A DNA stretch of 64,000 bases from Porphyromonadaceae bacterium UBA7203 (GCA_002490725.1 DKUN01000007.1:1-64000), one strand, 5' to 3'. Positions 9,692 to 19,600 are shown, counted from the stretch's first letter. Translations and numbers: made by a program. Notes: generated by a model not told the origin, from the sequence alone.

Positions 9692-9836
9692 TTGATTGTC
9701 AAACTAATTGAATTAAACATTATCTTAATTACCTTAATGGAACTGCAAAGTTACATACTTTTTTTAATAAAAAATTACGGTTCTCGGAGCAAAAAAGGTG
9801 AATTTCTGCGTTTTAAACTGAGCCATAACGCATTAA

Positions 9837-10058
9837 ACAGAAAACCTCGGAAATAGTAACGATGGCAATATTGAGAAGCGAACCTCGTTCCACCTGAGTA
9901 GGCACACATTCGCAGTATTAGCCTTGAACTATGGTATGCCGATAGAAAGTGTAAGCAAGATTCTCGGACATACCAACATTACGACAACGCAGATTTACGC
10001 CAAGGTAACAAACGCAAGTTTTATATGCGAATTGTTACGGTTCTTTTATACACGATGA
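9837..10058 (+). pseudogene. C-terminal remnant of a tyrosine recombinase (integrase)
   Basis: Too short for normal gene calling. Translating from about 9870 gives IEKRTSFHLSRHTFAVLALN, then a short linker and SKILGHTNITTTQIYAKVTN. This is the catalytic C-terminus of a Bacteroides-type phage/transposon integrase, with the HxxR box, the GH pair and the Tyr nucleophile. The N-terminal core is absent and the frame is closed upstream by a stop at 9834-9836. After AKVTN (about 10013) the sequence no longer looks like an integrase, so that point may be a breakpoint. It marks the left edge of an AT-rich foreign patch. Confidence 0.85.
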
Positions 10059-10068
10059 AAATGTAATG

Positions 10069-11259
10069 CTATTGTTTCTCTACAGGTGGTAAACTTTGGA
10101 AGTGCCTTGTTGCCCACACTTGAATAAGGAATATAACGCTTATACAAACAGCTATTTTATAAGGTCCTACAATATCATATGCTCCAAAAAATGTTTCGGC
10201 AAGAGGTAAAATAATGATCGGCGATATAAATTGCCCCAAATACAATGCTGCAGACAGTAAAGGCATTACCGTAGTTGCAGAGTTCTTTCCGCCTTTGATA
10301 GAGGCAATGGTCATAAGATAAGGTACACCCACACCATTAGCCAGCCCAATAAATGCCGAGCCGACTAAAATCATTGCCATATTGCTTGCTCCGGCATAAA
10401 ACGAGTAACCGATAATGAGTGCAAAGGGTGGGAAGAACTTAATTGTAGTACGAAATTTCCCCATCATCTTACCAAACACCAATCCAACAAAAAATGCGAG
10501 CAGGTCAAGAGCCACCATCAATAGGGTAATAATCCCTGTGTCAATCCCTAATTGTTTGCCCGTGATAATGGCAAAGTTGGTTGGAAACACAAAAAACACC
10601 ATAGTCAGCAATAACATACCAATTACCGAAGGATGGAATTTCAGCAGTTGGCGTGGAACAAATTCCTTTCCTCGTTTGTTGGATGAACCTAATTTTTCAT
10701 TAGGCAGGAAACGAAGAATCATAAAGAGTGCCACCAATCCAAATACATAGACAAGGAAAGCATAATTCCATTCAATAGATGCCAAAACTCCGGCAAGCAG
10801 TGTTCCGACAACACCGCCCATCTGATTCATAGCAGCCGACAGCCCCATTAATCTGGCTTGCTCTTCAGGAGGATAAAAATAGGACAACAGACCTGTTGAA
10901 AGTGGCATAATCAAACCGACACTGACACCTAATAAAGCTCTCATTACTAACAGAACATTCAGATTGTCAATAAAAAAGCATCCTGTTCCTGCTACAACAT
11001 ATAGGAGTAATCCAATAGTTGCGATTGTTCGTGTACGCCAAACTTTGCTTATTTGCAGAAAGAACATATTGGTAATGATGATAAAGAGTGCTGGGAGACT
11101 AATTATCATTTGTACTAAAATGTCGGGCGAAGATGCAAAATGTTCTTTGATGATACCCATAGCAGGAGCGATTGCTGCCGCTGCCATAACTGTAAGAAGC
11201 GACATAGAAAGAATAGTCGCCGTTACCATTTTTGAAGGTTTGCTCATGTCATTAATCAT
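10069..11259 (-). CDS. MFS transporter (drug-efflux type), probably acquired
   Basis: A 396-residue protein with about 12 hydrophobic segments. It has the 12-TMS major facilitator layout, with a short cytoplasmic loop after TM2 (QISKVWRTRTIATIG), a GVSVGLIMPLSTGLL stretch in TM4, a likely motif C in TM5 (MGGVVGTLLAGVLA) and a central loop (NEKLGSSNKRGKEF). Its closest general resemblance is to multidrug or metabolite efflux proteins; the substrate is not evident. The gene is much richer in A/T and AT-ending codons than its neighbours and sits between an integrase tail and a truncated acetyltransferase, so horizontal acquisition is likely. An internal Met at 11247 is an alternative start. A promoter (11339-11369) and a terminator-like leader hairpin (11271-11317) precede it. 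Confidence 0.88.
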   Translation of the reverse strand: MINDMSKPSKMVTATILSMSLLTVMAAAAIAPAMGIIKEHFASSPDILVQMIISLPALFIIITNMFFLQISKVWRTRTIATIGLLLYVVAGTGCFFIDNLNVLLVMRALLGVSVGLIMPLSTGLLSYFYPPEEQARLMGLSAAMNQMGGVVGTLLAGVLASIEWNYAFLVYVFGLVALFMILRFLPNEKLGSSNKRGKEFVPRQLLKFHPSVIGMLLLTMVFFVFPTNFAIITGKQLGIDTGIITLLMVALDLLAFFVGLVFGKMMGKFRTTIKFFPPFALIIGYSFYAGASNMAMILVGSAFIGLANGVGVPYLMTIASIKGGKNSATTVMPLLSAALYLGQFISPIIILPLAETFFGAYDIVGPYKIAVCISVIFLIQVWATRHFQSLPPVEKQ

Positions 11260-11270
11260 ATTTACGCATT

Positions 11271-11317
11271 AAAAAAGTGCCCAACCACAAATCAACTAGA
11301 TTTACGTGGTTGGACAC
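11271..11317 (-). promoter_or_regulatory. Candidate transcription attenuator before the MFS gene
   Basis: Read on the minus strand, a 12-bp stem with one wobble (11306-11317 with 11277-11288) is extended by AAATC/GATTT and followed by six T at 11271-11276: a full intrinsic terminator. It lies between a good promoter and the start codon at 11259, so it would stop transcription before the gene unless relieved. An AUG-UAG start-stop (11317-11322) abuts the 5' arm. It could instead be the terminator of a lost upstream gene. Confidence 0.6.
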
Positions 11318-11338
11318 TACATGTTGTTTTTACGGGTG

Positions 11339-11369
11339 CAAAGTTCCCAAAAATAATTAGAACGGCCAA
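11339..11369 (-). promoter_or_regulatory. Promoter for the MFS gene leader
   Basis: On the minus strand TTG (11367-11369), exactly 20 nt, then GAACTTTG (11339-11346). Only the first base of the -7 box departs from the consensus. The implied start of transcription is near 11332, just ahead of the hairpin. Confidence 0.5.
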
Positions 11370-11668
11370 ATTTTTCCTTCATTTTTTCTGAGGTAAGAAT
11401 ATTACATCAGCAATTCATCAAATCAACAAATTTTCATCAACCTTAAAACCGTATGAAACAGGCTCCGAGGAGAGACGGAATAAGCCCAACAGCAACATAT
11501 CGGACAATAATGAAATACGATGCAGGGCTGCATACCGTAATACCGACCTTACTGCACAACGGCAGGCAGTCCTGCTTGTAAGAAAGCGAGAGTGTGAGGA
11601 TACGAGAATATAAGCAATCGAGAGGTTAGGAACGCCGAATAGGTAAAAAGGTTCTATGCGAAGAATGA
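11370..11668. other. AT-rich intergenic sequence in the foreign patch
   Basis: No gene is recognised. A 42-codon open frame at 11453-11581 (plus strand) matches nothing I know. A short imperfect hairpin occurs at 11661-11698. The base composition matches the MFS gene rather than the core chromosome, so this is probably mobile-element debris. Confidence 0.4.
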
Positions 11669-11917
11669 CAGCCGTATAGTTCTATTCTGTCGTTCTTTAT
11701 CTCGGCGGTGCAGGGTTGCGGTAAACAGTTGATTGCGGAGGTTGTGGCGTTGGCAAAGAGCGAGGGCTACGAGTGCCTCTACCTTTGGACTGACTCCTCT
11801 TGTAATCATGGCTACTATGCCCACCACGGTTTCGAGAAGGTAGCCGAGTTCAAGAGTAATGAATGGAAAACAGAAGCTAATGACTATTTGACCTATTTTT
11901 ATAAGAAGATGATATAA
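11669..11917 (+). pseudogene. C-terminal fragment of a GNAT-family N-acetyltransferase
   Basis: The frame is open from 11669, and from about 11708 gives QGCGKQLIAEVVALAKSEGY, then CLYLWTDSS and YYAHHGFEKVAEF. This is the acetyl-CoA-binding motif A (Q/RxxGxG/A-like) and the C-terminal strand and helix of a GNAT enzyme. The N-terminal half, with the first strands and helices, is missing and the residues before QGCG do not resemble it. The ORF that begins with GTG at 11708 is therefore probably a remnant, not a 69-residue gene. It ends in a strong terminator. AT-rich like the MFS gene. Confidence 0.75.
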
Positions 11918-11919
11918 TA

Positions 11920-11975
11920 AAAGAAATGCTGATAAAAAATCTGCGAGCTTATTTTTATCAGCATTTCTTTTTGTA
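11920..11975 (+). terminator. Strong terminator after the GNAT fragment
   Basis: A perfect 19-bp stem (11920-11938 with 11952-11970) with a 13-nt loop, ending in TTTCTTTTTG. It closes the foreign patch. Confidence 0.85.
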
Positions 11976-12128
11976 CCGTTGTTGCATCAATGGTTATCAC
12001 ATTGTAGCAAAGCAATGAAGAACTCAGAAATACGAACGTTTGCTATCTCGTTGCCCAATTTTCAAGCAATCCGAATAACCGTTTAATTCTAAGATAATTG
12101 CAAATTTTGCGATTTTTTGAGAAAAAAT

Positions 12129-12159
12129 TTGGAAATTCAGTGTAATAGTTATAACTTTG
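12129..12159 (+). promoter_or_regulatory. Promoter and possible operator of the perR-rubrerythrin operon
   Basis: TTG (12129-12131), exactly 20 nt, TAACTTTG (12152-12159). A 10-bp perfect palindrome, AGTTATAACT (12147-12156), overlaps the -7 box and would be well placed for autoregulation by the Fur-family protein encoded next. Confidence 0.6.
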
Positions 12160-12183
12160 TAATCGCTACAAGTTACATAACCA

Positions 12184-12603
12184 ATGACAACCGTAGAACT
12201 CACCGATAAAATGCGTCGGGCCGGGCTGAGACCTTCGGCCCAGCGACTCGCCATAATGCAATATCTGGAGATGTTCCGCACCCACCCCTCAGCCGACGAA
12301 ATCTACAAGGCCCTCCTGCCCGAATTCCCGTCAATGTCGCTGACCACGGTCTATAACACGCTCCACGCCCTGGTCGGGAGCGGACTGCTGCGCGAAGTGG
12401 AAATCGAGCCGGCCAACCTGCGCTTCGATTCGGCGTCAACACCGCCTCACGGCCACTTCCGCTGCCGATGCTGCGGCCGCATATTCGACATGCCGCTGCC
12501 CGACGGCATCATACTCGAAAACATGCCCGGAGGCTTCGCTGTCGACTCGCTCGACCTCTATCTGAAAGGAACATGCCCGGACTGTACCACGGCCCGAGAC
12601 TGA
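12184..12603 (+). CDS. Fur-family regulator, probably PerR-like
   Basis: A 139-residue Fur-superfamily repressor. The winged helix spans roughly residues 10-85, with the recognition-helix signature [12 protein letters not shown]. The dimerisation part carries [14 protein letters not shown] and a final GTCPDC, giving two CxxC-type pairs for the structural zinc. It is the first gene of a two-gene unit with rubrerythrin, 23 nt apart, which favours a peroxide-sensing PerR role over iron control. That assignment is from context; Fur itself is not excluded. The start at 12184 fits a promoter 25 nt upstream. Confidence 0.88.
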   Translation: MTTVELTDKMRRAGLRPSAQRLAIMQYLEMFRTHPSADEIYKALLPEFPSMSLTTVYNTLHALVGSGLLREVEIEPANLRFDSASTPPHGHFRCRCCGRIFDMPLPDGIILENMPGGFAVDSLDLYLKGTCPDCTTARD

Positions 12604-12626
12604 CAACAAATAACATCAATATAATT

Positions 12627-13169
12627 ATGAAAAATCTCAAAGGAACCAAAACTGAAAAGAATCTTCAAGATGCGTTTGCAGGCGAATCCATGGCCCGCAA
12701 CAAATACACCTACTATGCCTCCAAGGCCCGTAAGGAGGGTTATGAGCAGATTGCCGCGCTGTTTGAAGAAACCGCCCACAACGAAAAAGAGCACGCCAAA
12801 CTTTGGTTTAAACTGCTCCACGACAACGACGTGCCCGATACCATGACCAACCTGCGCGATGCCGCCGAAGGCGAAAACTACGAGTGGACCGACATGTATG
12901 ACCGCATGGCACAGGAGGCCGACGAAGAGGGCTTCAAGGAGATTGCAGCCCGTTTCCGCGCCGTCGGCGCCATTGAGCGCCACCACGAAGAGCGCTATCG
13001 CCGCCTGCTCCGCAACATCGAGGAGGGCATCGTGTTCTCGCGCGAGGGCGATACCGTGTGGATTTGTCGCAACTGCGGCCACATCGTCGTGGGCAAGAAG
13101 GCCCCCGAAATCTGCCCCGTTTGCCACCATCCCAAAAGCTTCTTCGAAATCGAAGCCACTAACTATTGA
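12627..13169 (+). CDS. rbr: Rubrerythrin
   Basis: A 180-residue rubrerythrin that reduces hydrogen peroxide in anaerobes. The N-terminal four-helix domain holds the diiron ligands ([39 protein letters not shown]), and the C-terminal rubredoxin-like domain has the CxxC pairs CRNCGH and CPVCHH. I placed the start at [12 protein letters not shown] (12627), the family start; a longer frame from 12468 overlaps perR and is not plausible. It is co-transcribed with the PerR-like gene and ends at a strong terminator. The terminal iron ligands look complete, so the enzyme should be active. Confidence 0.96.
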   Translation: MKNLKGTKTEKNLQDAFAGESMARNKYTYYASKARKEGYEQIAALFEETAHNEKEHAKLWFKLLHDNDVPDTMTNLRDAAEGENYEWTDMYDRMAQEADEEGFKEIAARFRAVGAIERHHEERYRRLLRNIEEGIVFSREGDTVWICRNCGHIVVGKKAPEICPVCHHPKSFFEIEATNY

Positions 13170-13216
13170 CTCACTCCGCCGCCCTATCAGTGACCGGGGC
13201 GGCCGGCAATGTAAAA

Positions 13217-13260
13217 ACCGGAGGTTAAGGATGCCGGCATCCTTAGCCTCCGGTCTTTTT
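13217..13260. terminator. Bidirectional terminator after rubrerythrin
   Basis: A 19-bp arm pair (13217-13235 with 13236-13254, one G-T pair) whose central bases form the loop, followed by CTTTTT on the plus strand and by a T run on the minus strand. It separates rbr from the convergent outer-membrane gene. Confidence 0.8.
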
Positions 13261-13282
13261 CGCTTTAGCGCAGCGGGGCGGG

Positions 13283-16261
13283 TCACTTCGGGGAAAGGTC
13301 GATGTGGTAGCGGACGCGGAGCAGGGCGTAGCGCGGCAGCGAGTTGCGCCAGATTTCGGTGCGTCCCAGGGCGTCGACGTAGTAGCTGACGGTTTTGATC
13401 TGGCCAAGCAGGTCGTAGCCGTCGACCAGGAACGTCAGGTTCGCCTTTTTCCAGTGCCACGACGCCGTGACGTTCCAGATGGCCTCGTTCGTGTTGAGCG
13501 ATTCGTCGACGTAGCCCCGGCGGGTATAGTAGGTGAAGTTGGTCGACACGCGGAAGTTGGCCGGTAGGGCAAAGGTCGCTTCGGCGCCATATTCCATATT
13601 CGTTGCGCTATAGTTCAGATAGTTGGACGAGGTGCCGTGATAGCGGTTGAATCGGCCGCTCCATCTGAGCGAAACCGAGTGGCCGCGGCTGCTCCAGTCC
13701 GAGCTGAGCGACGCCGAGGGGTTGAGGCCGCGCACGTAGACATAGGAGCGCGAGGCGGCGCCGACGGCGTCCATCGAGGTGCGGCGCGAAAAATTGGTGC
13801 CGAAGCCTACGCGGCATGAAAGACTTCTGAGCAGCCGGCTACGGTGGCTATACAGGTTGCCGAAGCCGGTCAGGTTGGTCGAGAGGCCGCGGTTGCCGTT
13901 GACGTTATAGACCGAACTGGTGCGCACGCCGGTGGTCGGGTCGTAGACATAGCCGTCGACTATGGCGTCGGTAGTGAAATTTTCGCGCACCACCAGTTCG
14001 ATATAATAGATGGGTGCAGCAGTTTTGGTAAAGCGGAATGACTGGCTGGCGCTGTGCCGGTAGCTGTTGCGCAGGTCGGGATTGCCATGATAGATGTTGA
14101 GCGGATTGCTCGTGGAGTAGAGATTGATGAGGCTGCCCATATCTATCAGCGATGGCGAGGAGTTCCACGATACGCCGGCTCTTATGGTATATTTGGGCAT
14201 AAATGACGAAAATTGAGGAATCTTGCCAATGTGATTGACGAACATGACGTTGGAGCTGATGGCGGGGAGCCAGTCGCGGCGAACTGCCGCGGTGTCATAG
14301 TTCACGCGGCTGTAGTGGAGCGAGCGGTCGTGATATCTGACCGACGGCGAAATGGAAACGGTCAGGGATTTGCCCTGGGCATTAACATTAGTAGCATTCA
14401 ATTGCCCGAATTTGAGCGTTACGCTGCCACCAATCGAATGGCTCTGATTGTTGTTTGCGGCCCAAACGCTGTTATCAGGGTCCAGAACCGATGCCAGGTC
14501 GGCATCGGGCGGAAGCTGGCCGAATGTCAGACTATTGAACGACATCTGGTCAAGATTGTCAAGCAGATAGCGCTCGTTGGTGTTATAGCCGCGCGAACTG
14601 CTATAGCCGTAATTAAGCATGAACATATGGCGCCCGTCGAGTTCGAGATTGTATTTGGCATTGCCGCTCGCTCCCCACTCCCATGTCGGATTGTTGCGGT
14701 TGTGGGAGTAGCGGCGATATTCGGGATACCCGCTCAGGCCATAGTCAATGATGTTCTGCTCGAATTGAGTGGAATTCGTTTCTGAATAGTTGCCCGATGC
14801 GTTAAAGGCAATATTGTGGACCACTCTTTCGGGCCCCGGCAACTTCACGGTAGTTGCAGCCGAGAGGCCGCCTCCGAGGCCGTCGTTCTTGTGTTGGGTT
14901 TCGCTCACATTGCGGTTTACGAGCAGGCGCAGCAGCTCCGACTCGTCGGCATCAGCATAGAGCGCGCGAAGCGTTTCTTCCGAAATCCGGCTGAGGTCGG
15001 CGTTGAAGGTTGCTGAAATGTTGTCGACATTACTGCGATGGCGCGAATATCTGAAGTTCGGCGACGCCGACAGATAGACCTTTGGCAGGCTGGCCGAAAA
15101 ACTGTGGGATGTCGACACGCTAAACCCCTTGATGCGCGAGTTATAGTAGCTCGTGGAGGTGTTGGTGCGGTCAGGCAGCAAAATCGAGCGCCACAGGCCG
15201 CTGCGCTCCACCTTGTTGTCGGAGTTGACGGCAACCTGACCGGTGGCTTGATACTTCTCGCCGGCCGGGTCTAACTGATACGACAGGCCACCCGACAGAT
15301 AGCGGCTCTCGTCATTGGCGGCCTTGGAGGGATTCCAGTACTGACCCTTCTGAGGATCGTCGCCCGCCGAGAGGTTGTTGGCGTTGAAAAAGGCCGCCAG
15401 CGCAAACGTTTTCGAAAAACCGAGTGCAAACGCGCGGCCCAGATAGCGGTTCGACGTGCCATAGCCGGCATCGATGTTCACCCACTTGCCAAGCGAATAC
15501 TCCTGCTTCAGAACCACGTCCATTATCAGCGGCTTTTCCAGGTTAGATTTGAAGCCGGTAAACTTATCGTAATTGGACGTATAGTCATAGACCTTGATTT
15601 TACTGACGGTATATGCGCCGAGGTTCTCGAGCAGCGTGCGCGGATTGCCGTCAAAGAGCTTGCGTCCGTCGAGATGCAGACTCCTGACCAGACGGCCGTT
15701 GCAATAAATCTGGCCATACTGATTGATAGTCACGCCGTCGAGTTTCTTGATGAGCTCGTCGAGCATCGAACCGTCGGGCAGCATAAAAGCGTCGGCATTA
15801 TAGACCAGCGTGTCGCCCTTATAATACATTTTTATCTTCGATGCCGTAACTGTCACCTCGTTAAGCTGCTTCGGCATCTTCATCAAGGCTATTTCGCCCA
15901 GATTGACGCTCGCTTTATGGGTTTTAGACAACGGAATTGTACGGGTCATGTAGCCGTCGGCGTCAATCACAATCTGATAATTATCCACATTTTTAGGGAT
16001 GAAGATATCAAATCCATACTTGACAATCATTTGGCCGGACTGATAGCCAATACCCATAGCAGCGATTGTTGAATCACCGGCCTGAAAGGCCATAACCTCC
16101 GCATTCCTGATATATACTCTGGTTATTGAATCGACAACTTGCAATCGATATAGCGTTTTTTTCGGATTGTTATAGTCGAACGTAACCGACACGCGCTTCT
16201 GAGCATTAAGAATAACACTGCCCAAAAAGCAACAAGTAATAAGATATAGAAACCTACGCAT
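13283..16261 (-). CDS. Large outer-membrane beta-barrel protein (TonB-receptor-like), paralogue 1
   Basis: A 992-residue exported protein with a signal peptide (residues 1-20, ending VILNA). Residues about 20-125 form a beta-rich regulatory-type domain. Residues about 130-245 hold a plug-like module (GDTLVYNADAFMLPDGSML, then DELIKKLDGV, SLHLDGRKLF, GAYTVSKIKVYD). The rest is a long beta-barrel with repeated aromatic strands, ending near RYALLRVRYHIDLSPK. It matches the outer-membrane beta-barrel (OMP_b-brl_3) group of Bacteroidetes. No TonB box is obvious and no SusD partner lies alongside. A paralogue with the same layout is at 38435-41479. The substrate is unknown. It has its own promoter (16290-16320). 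Confidence 0.8.
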   Translation of the reverse strand: MRRFLYLITCCFLGSVILNAQKRVSVTFDYNNPKKTLYRLQVVDSITRVYIRNAEVMAFQAGDSTIAAMGIGYQSGQMIVKYGFDIFIPKNVDNYQIVIDADGYMTRTIPLSKTHKASVNLGEIALMKMPKQLNEVTVTASKIKMYYKGDTLVYNADAFMLPDGSMLDELIKKLDGVTINQYGQIYCNGRLVRSLHLDGRKLFDGNPRTLLENLGAYTVSKIKVYDYTSNYDKFTGFKSNLEKPLIMDVVLKQEYSLGKWVNIDAGYGTSNRYLGRAFALGFSKTFALAAFFNANNLSAGDDPQKGQYWNPSKAANDESRYLSGGLSYQLDPAGEKYQATGQVAVNSDNKVERSGLWRSILLPDRTNTSTSYYNSRIKGFSVSTSHSFSASLPKVYLSASPNFRYSRHRSNVDNISATFNADLSRISEETLRALYADADESELLRLLVNRNVSETQHKNDGLGGGLSAATTVKLPGPERVVHNIAFNASGNYSETNSTQFEQNIIDYGLSGYPEYRRYSHNRNNPTWEWGASGNAKYNLELDGRHMFMLNYGYSSSRGYNTNERYLLDNLDQMSFNSLTFGQLPPDADLASVLDPDNSVWAANNNQSHSIGGSVTLKFGQLNATNVNAQGKSLTVSISPSVRYHDRSLHYSRVNYDTAAVRRDWLPAISSNVMFVNHIGKIPQFSSFMPKYTIRAGVSWNSSPSLIDMGSLINLYSTSNPLNIYHGNPDLRNSYRHSASQSFRFTKTAAPIYYIELVVRENFTTDAIVDGYVYDPTTGVRTSSVYNVNGNRGLSTNLTGFGNLYSHRSRLLRSLSCRVGFGTNFSRRTSMDAVGAASRSYVYVRGLNPSASLSSDWSSRGHSVSLRWSGRFNRYHGTSSNYLNYSATNMEYGAEATFALPANFRVSTNFTYYTRRGYVDESLNTNEAIWNVTASWHWKKANLTFLVDGYDLLGQIKTVSYYVDALGRTEIWRNSLPRYALLRVRYHIDLSPK

Positions 16262-16289
16262 AACGAATAATACTAAACTTTATCTCCGG

Positions 16290-16320
16290 CAAATATACAC
16301 AAAATTTAACTCTTGCGCAA
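16290..16320 (-). promoter_or_regulatory. Promoter of outer-membrane paralogue 1
   Basis: On the minus strand TTG, exactly 20 nt, TATATTTG: a full consensus match, about 30 nt before the start codon. Confidence 0.65.
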
Positions 16321-16570
16321 TAAAAAGTAAAAAATATATAATTGCTCATAACTTTTTACTTTCACCGGCTTGATATTCTCGGCCATAAGCCAGCCAGAAT
16401 CAAAGGAGTAATTCACCATCTCAATCATTCACGAGGCATCAACAGCTCCAATAGCTATAATCCCTTAATTCTATCCACCAAGCGTGAATACTGCAAAATA
16501 TGCTCGATGATGCCTAATGAACTCAGACAATATATTGCTTCTTGGCCCTGGATTCACTAAACAGAAAACG
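16321..16570. other. Intergenic sequence, no gene seen
   Basis: A 72-codon open frame (16342-16560) starts next to the promoter region but has no recognisable domain and no upstream signal, so I do not call it a gene. Confidence 0.5.
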
Positions 16571-16606
16571 AGCCTCCCTCGGCGCGGGGTGCGGCCGGGG
16601 GAGGCT
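16571..16606 (-). terminator. Terminator of the large GH2 gene
   Basis: A 13-bp stem with one wobble (16571-16583 with 16594-16606), followed on the minus strand by CGTTTTCTGTTT. It lies 27 nt past the GH2 stop. Confidence 0.75.
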
Positions 16607-16632
16607 GTGAAGAGTCGGATTGTGGGGGAGGA

Positions 16633-19600
16633 TTAGTCGGCGAGGACGTTGAATTCGGCGCCGCCGGCAAAATCAGCGCCATTCTGGCTCGACAGACCGG
16701 TGAACCTTACGTAGCGCGCACGCACGGGCTTGGCGAGCATTACGCGATGTTCTTCTTTCGAGTGGGGGAAGGTGCCCTGACCGGCTTCGGTCCAGGTCTT
16801 GCCGTCTTCGCTCACCTCAAATTTCCAGTCTTTGATGTCGCCGTTCCAGCCGCCGTCCTGACGGGGCAGGTAGGTGAATCCCTTGATTTCCTTGGGTTCG
16901 CTGCAGTCAAACTCAACCCAGTGGGGATAGAGGGCCACGGTGACGCCATAGGTGGTATGCCAAAACGTTCCGGAGTCGCCGTCGACGAGATAGGAGGCTT
17001 CGCCTGCGCCGGGCTCATAGGCCGACGCGAAAGTAACGGTCAGCGGCACACGCTCTACTTTGGGATATTCAATCACCGTCTGGAGGTTGGGATAACGGGC
17101 GTCCCATGCGGTCAGACGGCCTCCCTCGCGCAGGGCAATCGGGCCGTTGTAGGCCACGCCTTTCGGACCGCGCTTGCGGGCGGGAGCCACTTTTTTGCCG
17201 AGCGGCTCGACGTTATATAAAATTTCGGCATCAGGATTGGAGGTAGTGATGGTCACGTTGCCAACACGGTCGCGCGAGATGCACAGCGGACGGTCGCCGG
17301 CCGCACTGACGCAGGCCGACTGCTGAAGGTCGGTCGAGGCGCTTACGGGACGAATCACGAAGCCGAACGTCTGGGAGACGGCCGGCACCTGGCCCTCTTC
17401 GAGGGTGATGCCCTGGCCGCAGCTGGCGCCGCCCAGGCCGAGCACTTTCTTGTCGATATGAACGGTTGTGCCCTTCGACTGCGGAAGTTCGTAGGGGTGT
17501 GCGGCAACCATCATATCAATGTCGCTCCAGGGCATTGCCGATGCGCTCATAACGCCGTCGAGCGCCACGAACTGAATGCCGTTGCCCAGCTTGTCGGTCA
17601 GAGCGTTCCAGCGCACGTCCTCGCGGTTGCCCATGCTCTGAGGCTTGGGGAAGTGGACGAACTGGTCGGCCACGGTCTGCTTGTAGAGCCCTACGAACTG
17701 GCTTGCCTCGCGGTCATTGAAGTTGTTGACGGGGCCACGGCCATAGTAGGTGTAGTCGGAATAGTCGGAGGGGAGCGTCATCGCATAGCCGAGACGGGGC
17801 AGAATCTGGGCCGGGTCGTTGGAGTTGATGGCCGACTGCAGTTCAATCGAGCCGTCGGGATAGACGGTCCAGGTCTGGTTGGTAGTGAACTTGAAGTCGT
17901 CGGGGCCGAGTTCGCGGCCTGCCACGGGAGTGTATTGGCCGGAACGGCCGCCGCCCGAAACTGCATAGGAGTGAGGCGACTGCGACTCGACAAGATACTG
18001 AAGCACGACGGCGCCATCCTCGCGGACGTATGATTTATTGCTGATTACCTTATGGGCCAGGTTGTTCAGGCCGATGGCAAACCATTTTCTCATGAGCGGG
18101 GTGTCATTATCGACCGGCGCACGGAAGGCATTGAGCACGGGGCCGTTGCCGGGGGTGATAATCTGATTGCCGCCGTAGGTGAGCGAACGGATCGAGCCGG
18201 TGGCGTTGTCGAACTCTACGTTGAAGCCGTTGCCGCTGACGGTGTTGGTAGCGTCGGTTTCAACGAGCGACGGCGCGCTGCCGGCGGGTGCTATGGCGGC
18301 AAACGCCTCGGGAGCCTTGACGGCAAGCTGCTCGGCGGCCTGCACATAGCCGGCCTTGGCCCAGGGCTTGTCTTCGTTGAGCAGGAACTGGAGCGTCACG
18401 AAATATTCGCCATCCTTATCGGCAGCGATTTTGTCATAGTCGTAGGGGATGGACCACGTCTGGCTCTCGCGCGGGCCGACAGCCATGCGGGGCCTGTTGA
18501 CGGCGTTGCCGCGGGCCACTTCGACGCCGTTGCGGGTCAGAATCCAGCGCGGGCTGAGGTCATCGAGGGTGGTGAAGTAGTTTTTGTTGAAAACCTCAAC
18601 CACGCCCTTGGTCATGTCTACGGGCTTGACGCCTACGTACTGGTGCACTTTCTTGACCTCCTCGTAGGCGGGTTTGGGCGAGAAGTCGGGGAAGAGGATG
18701 CCGTTCATGCAGAACATGCCGTCGTTGGGGCGGTCGCCGAAGTCGCCGCCATAGCCCATATACTTGGTGCCGTCGGCGGTGTGGTTCCAGAGGGCCTGGT
18801 CAACCCAGTCCCAGATGGCGCCGCCGCAGAAGAAGTTGGTCGACTCCATGGCCTCCCAGTAGTCGGCAAAACCGCCGAGGGCGTTGCCCATCGAGTGGGC
18901 ATACTCGCTGATGTGGAAAGGATATTTGATGCCCATCTGACCCTTGACGGCGCTGCGCACCCAGGGAATCGAGGGATACTGGTTGGAGCCCATGTCAACG
19001 ATGTCGTTGTTGCGCTCGTACTGCACGGGGCGGGTGGTGTCGTTGGCCTTGATCGCCTTGTAGGCCTCGACGAAGTTATTGCCGGGACCGGCCTCGTTGC
19101 CGAGACTCCAGATGACGATTGACGGGTGGTTCATGTGGGCGCGCACCATCTCGACGTTGCGGGCCACGTGGGCGTCGCGCCATTCCTTGGGATGCGAGAG
19201 CGATTCCTTGCCATAGTAATATTCGTGGCTCTCGATGTTGGCCTCGTCTTCGAGGTAGATGCCATACTTGTCGCACACGATGTACCAGTAGGGATCGTCG
19301 TTGTAGTGGCAGTTGCGCACGTGGTTGATGTTGCCGCGCTTCATGATCATGGCCTCCTGCTCCATCTGCTCGCGGCTGATGGTGTGGCCGGTCGAGAGGT
19401 TATTCTCGTGGCGGTTCACGCCCTTGAGCTTGACGGGGCGGTTGTTGACGTAGAAGTAGCGACCGGCCAGGCCGAATTCGTCTTCATTGGCGGGAGTGTC
19501 GCGGATTTCAACCTCGCGCACGCCGAAATAGGAGCTGACGGTTTCGATGACCTTGCCTTTCTTGTCGAGCAGCTGGGCCACGAGCACGTAGCGGTTGGGC

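Noticed and set aside
11453..11581. 42-codon plus-strand frame in the foreign patch
   Set aside because: No known domain, no clear promoter or ribosome site; treated as noise.
16342..16560. 72-codon plus-strand frame before the large outer-membrane gene
   Set aside because: No family resemblance and unusual amino-acid pattern; probably chance.
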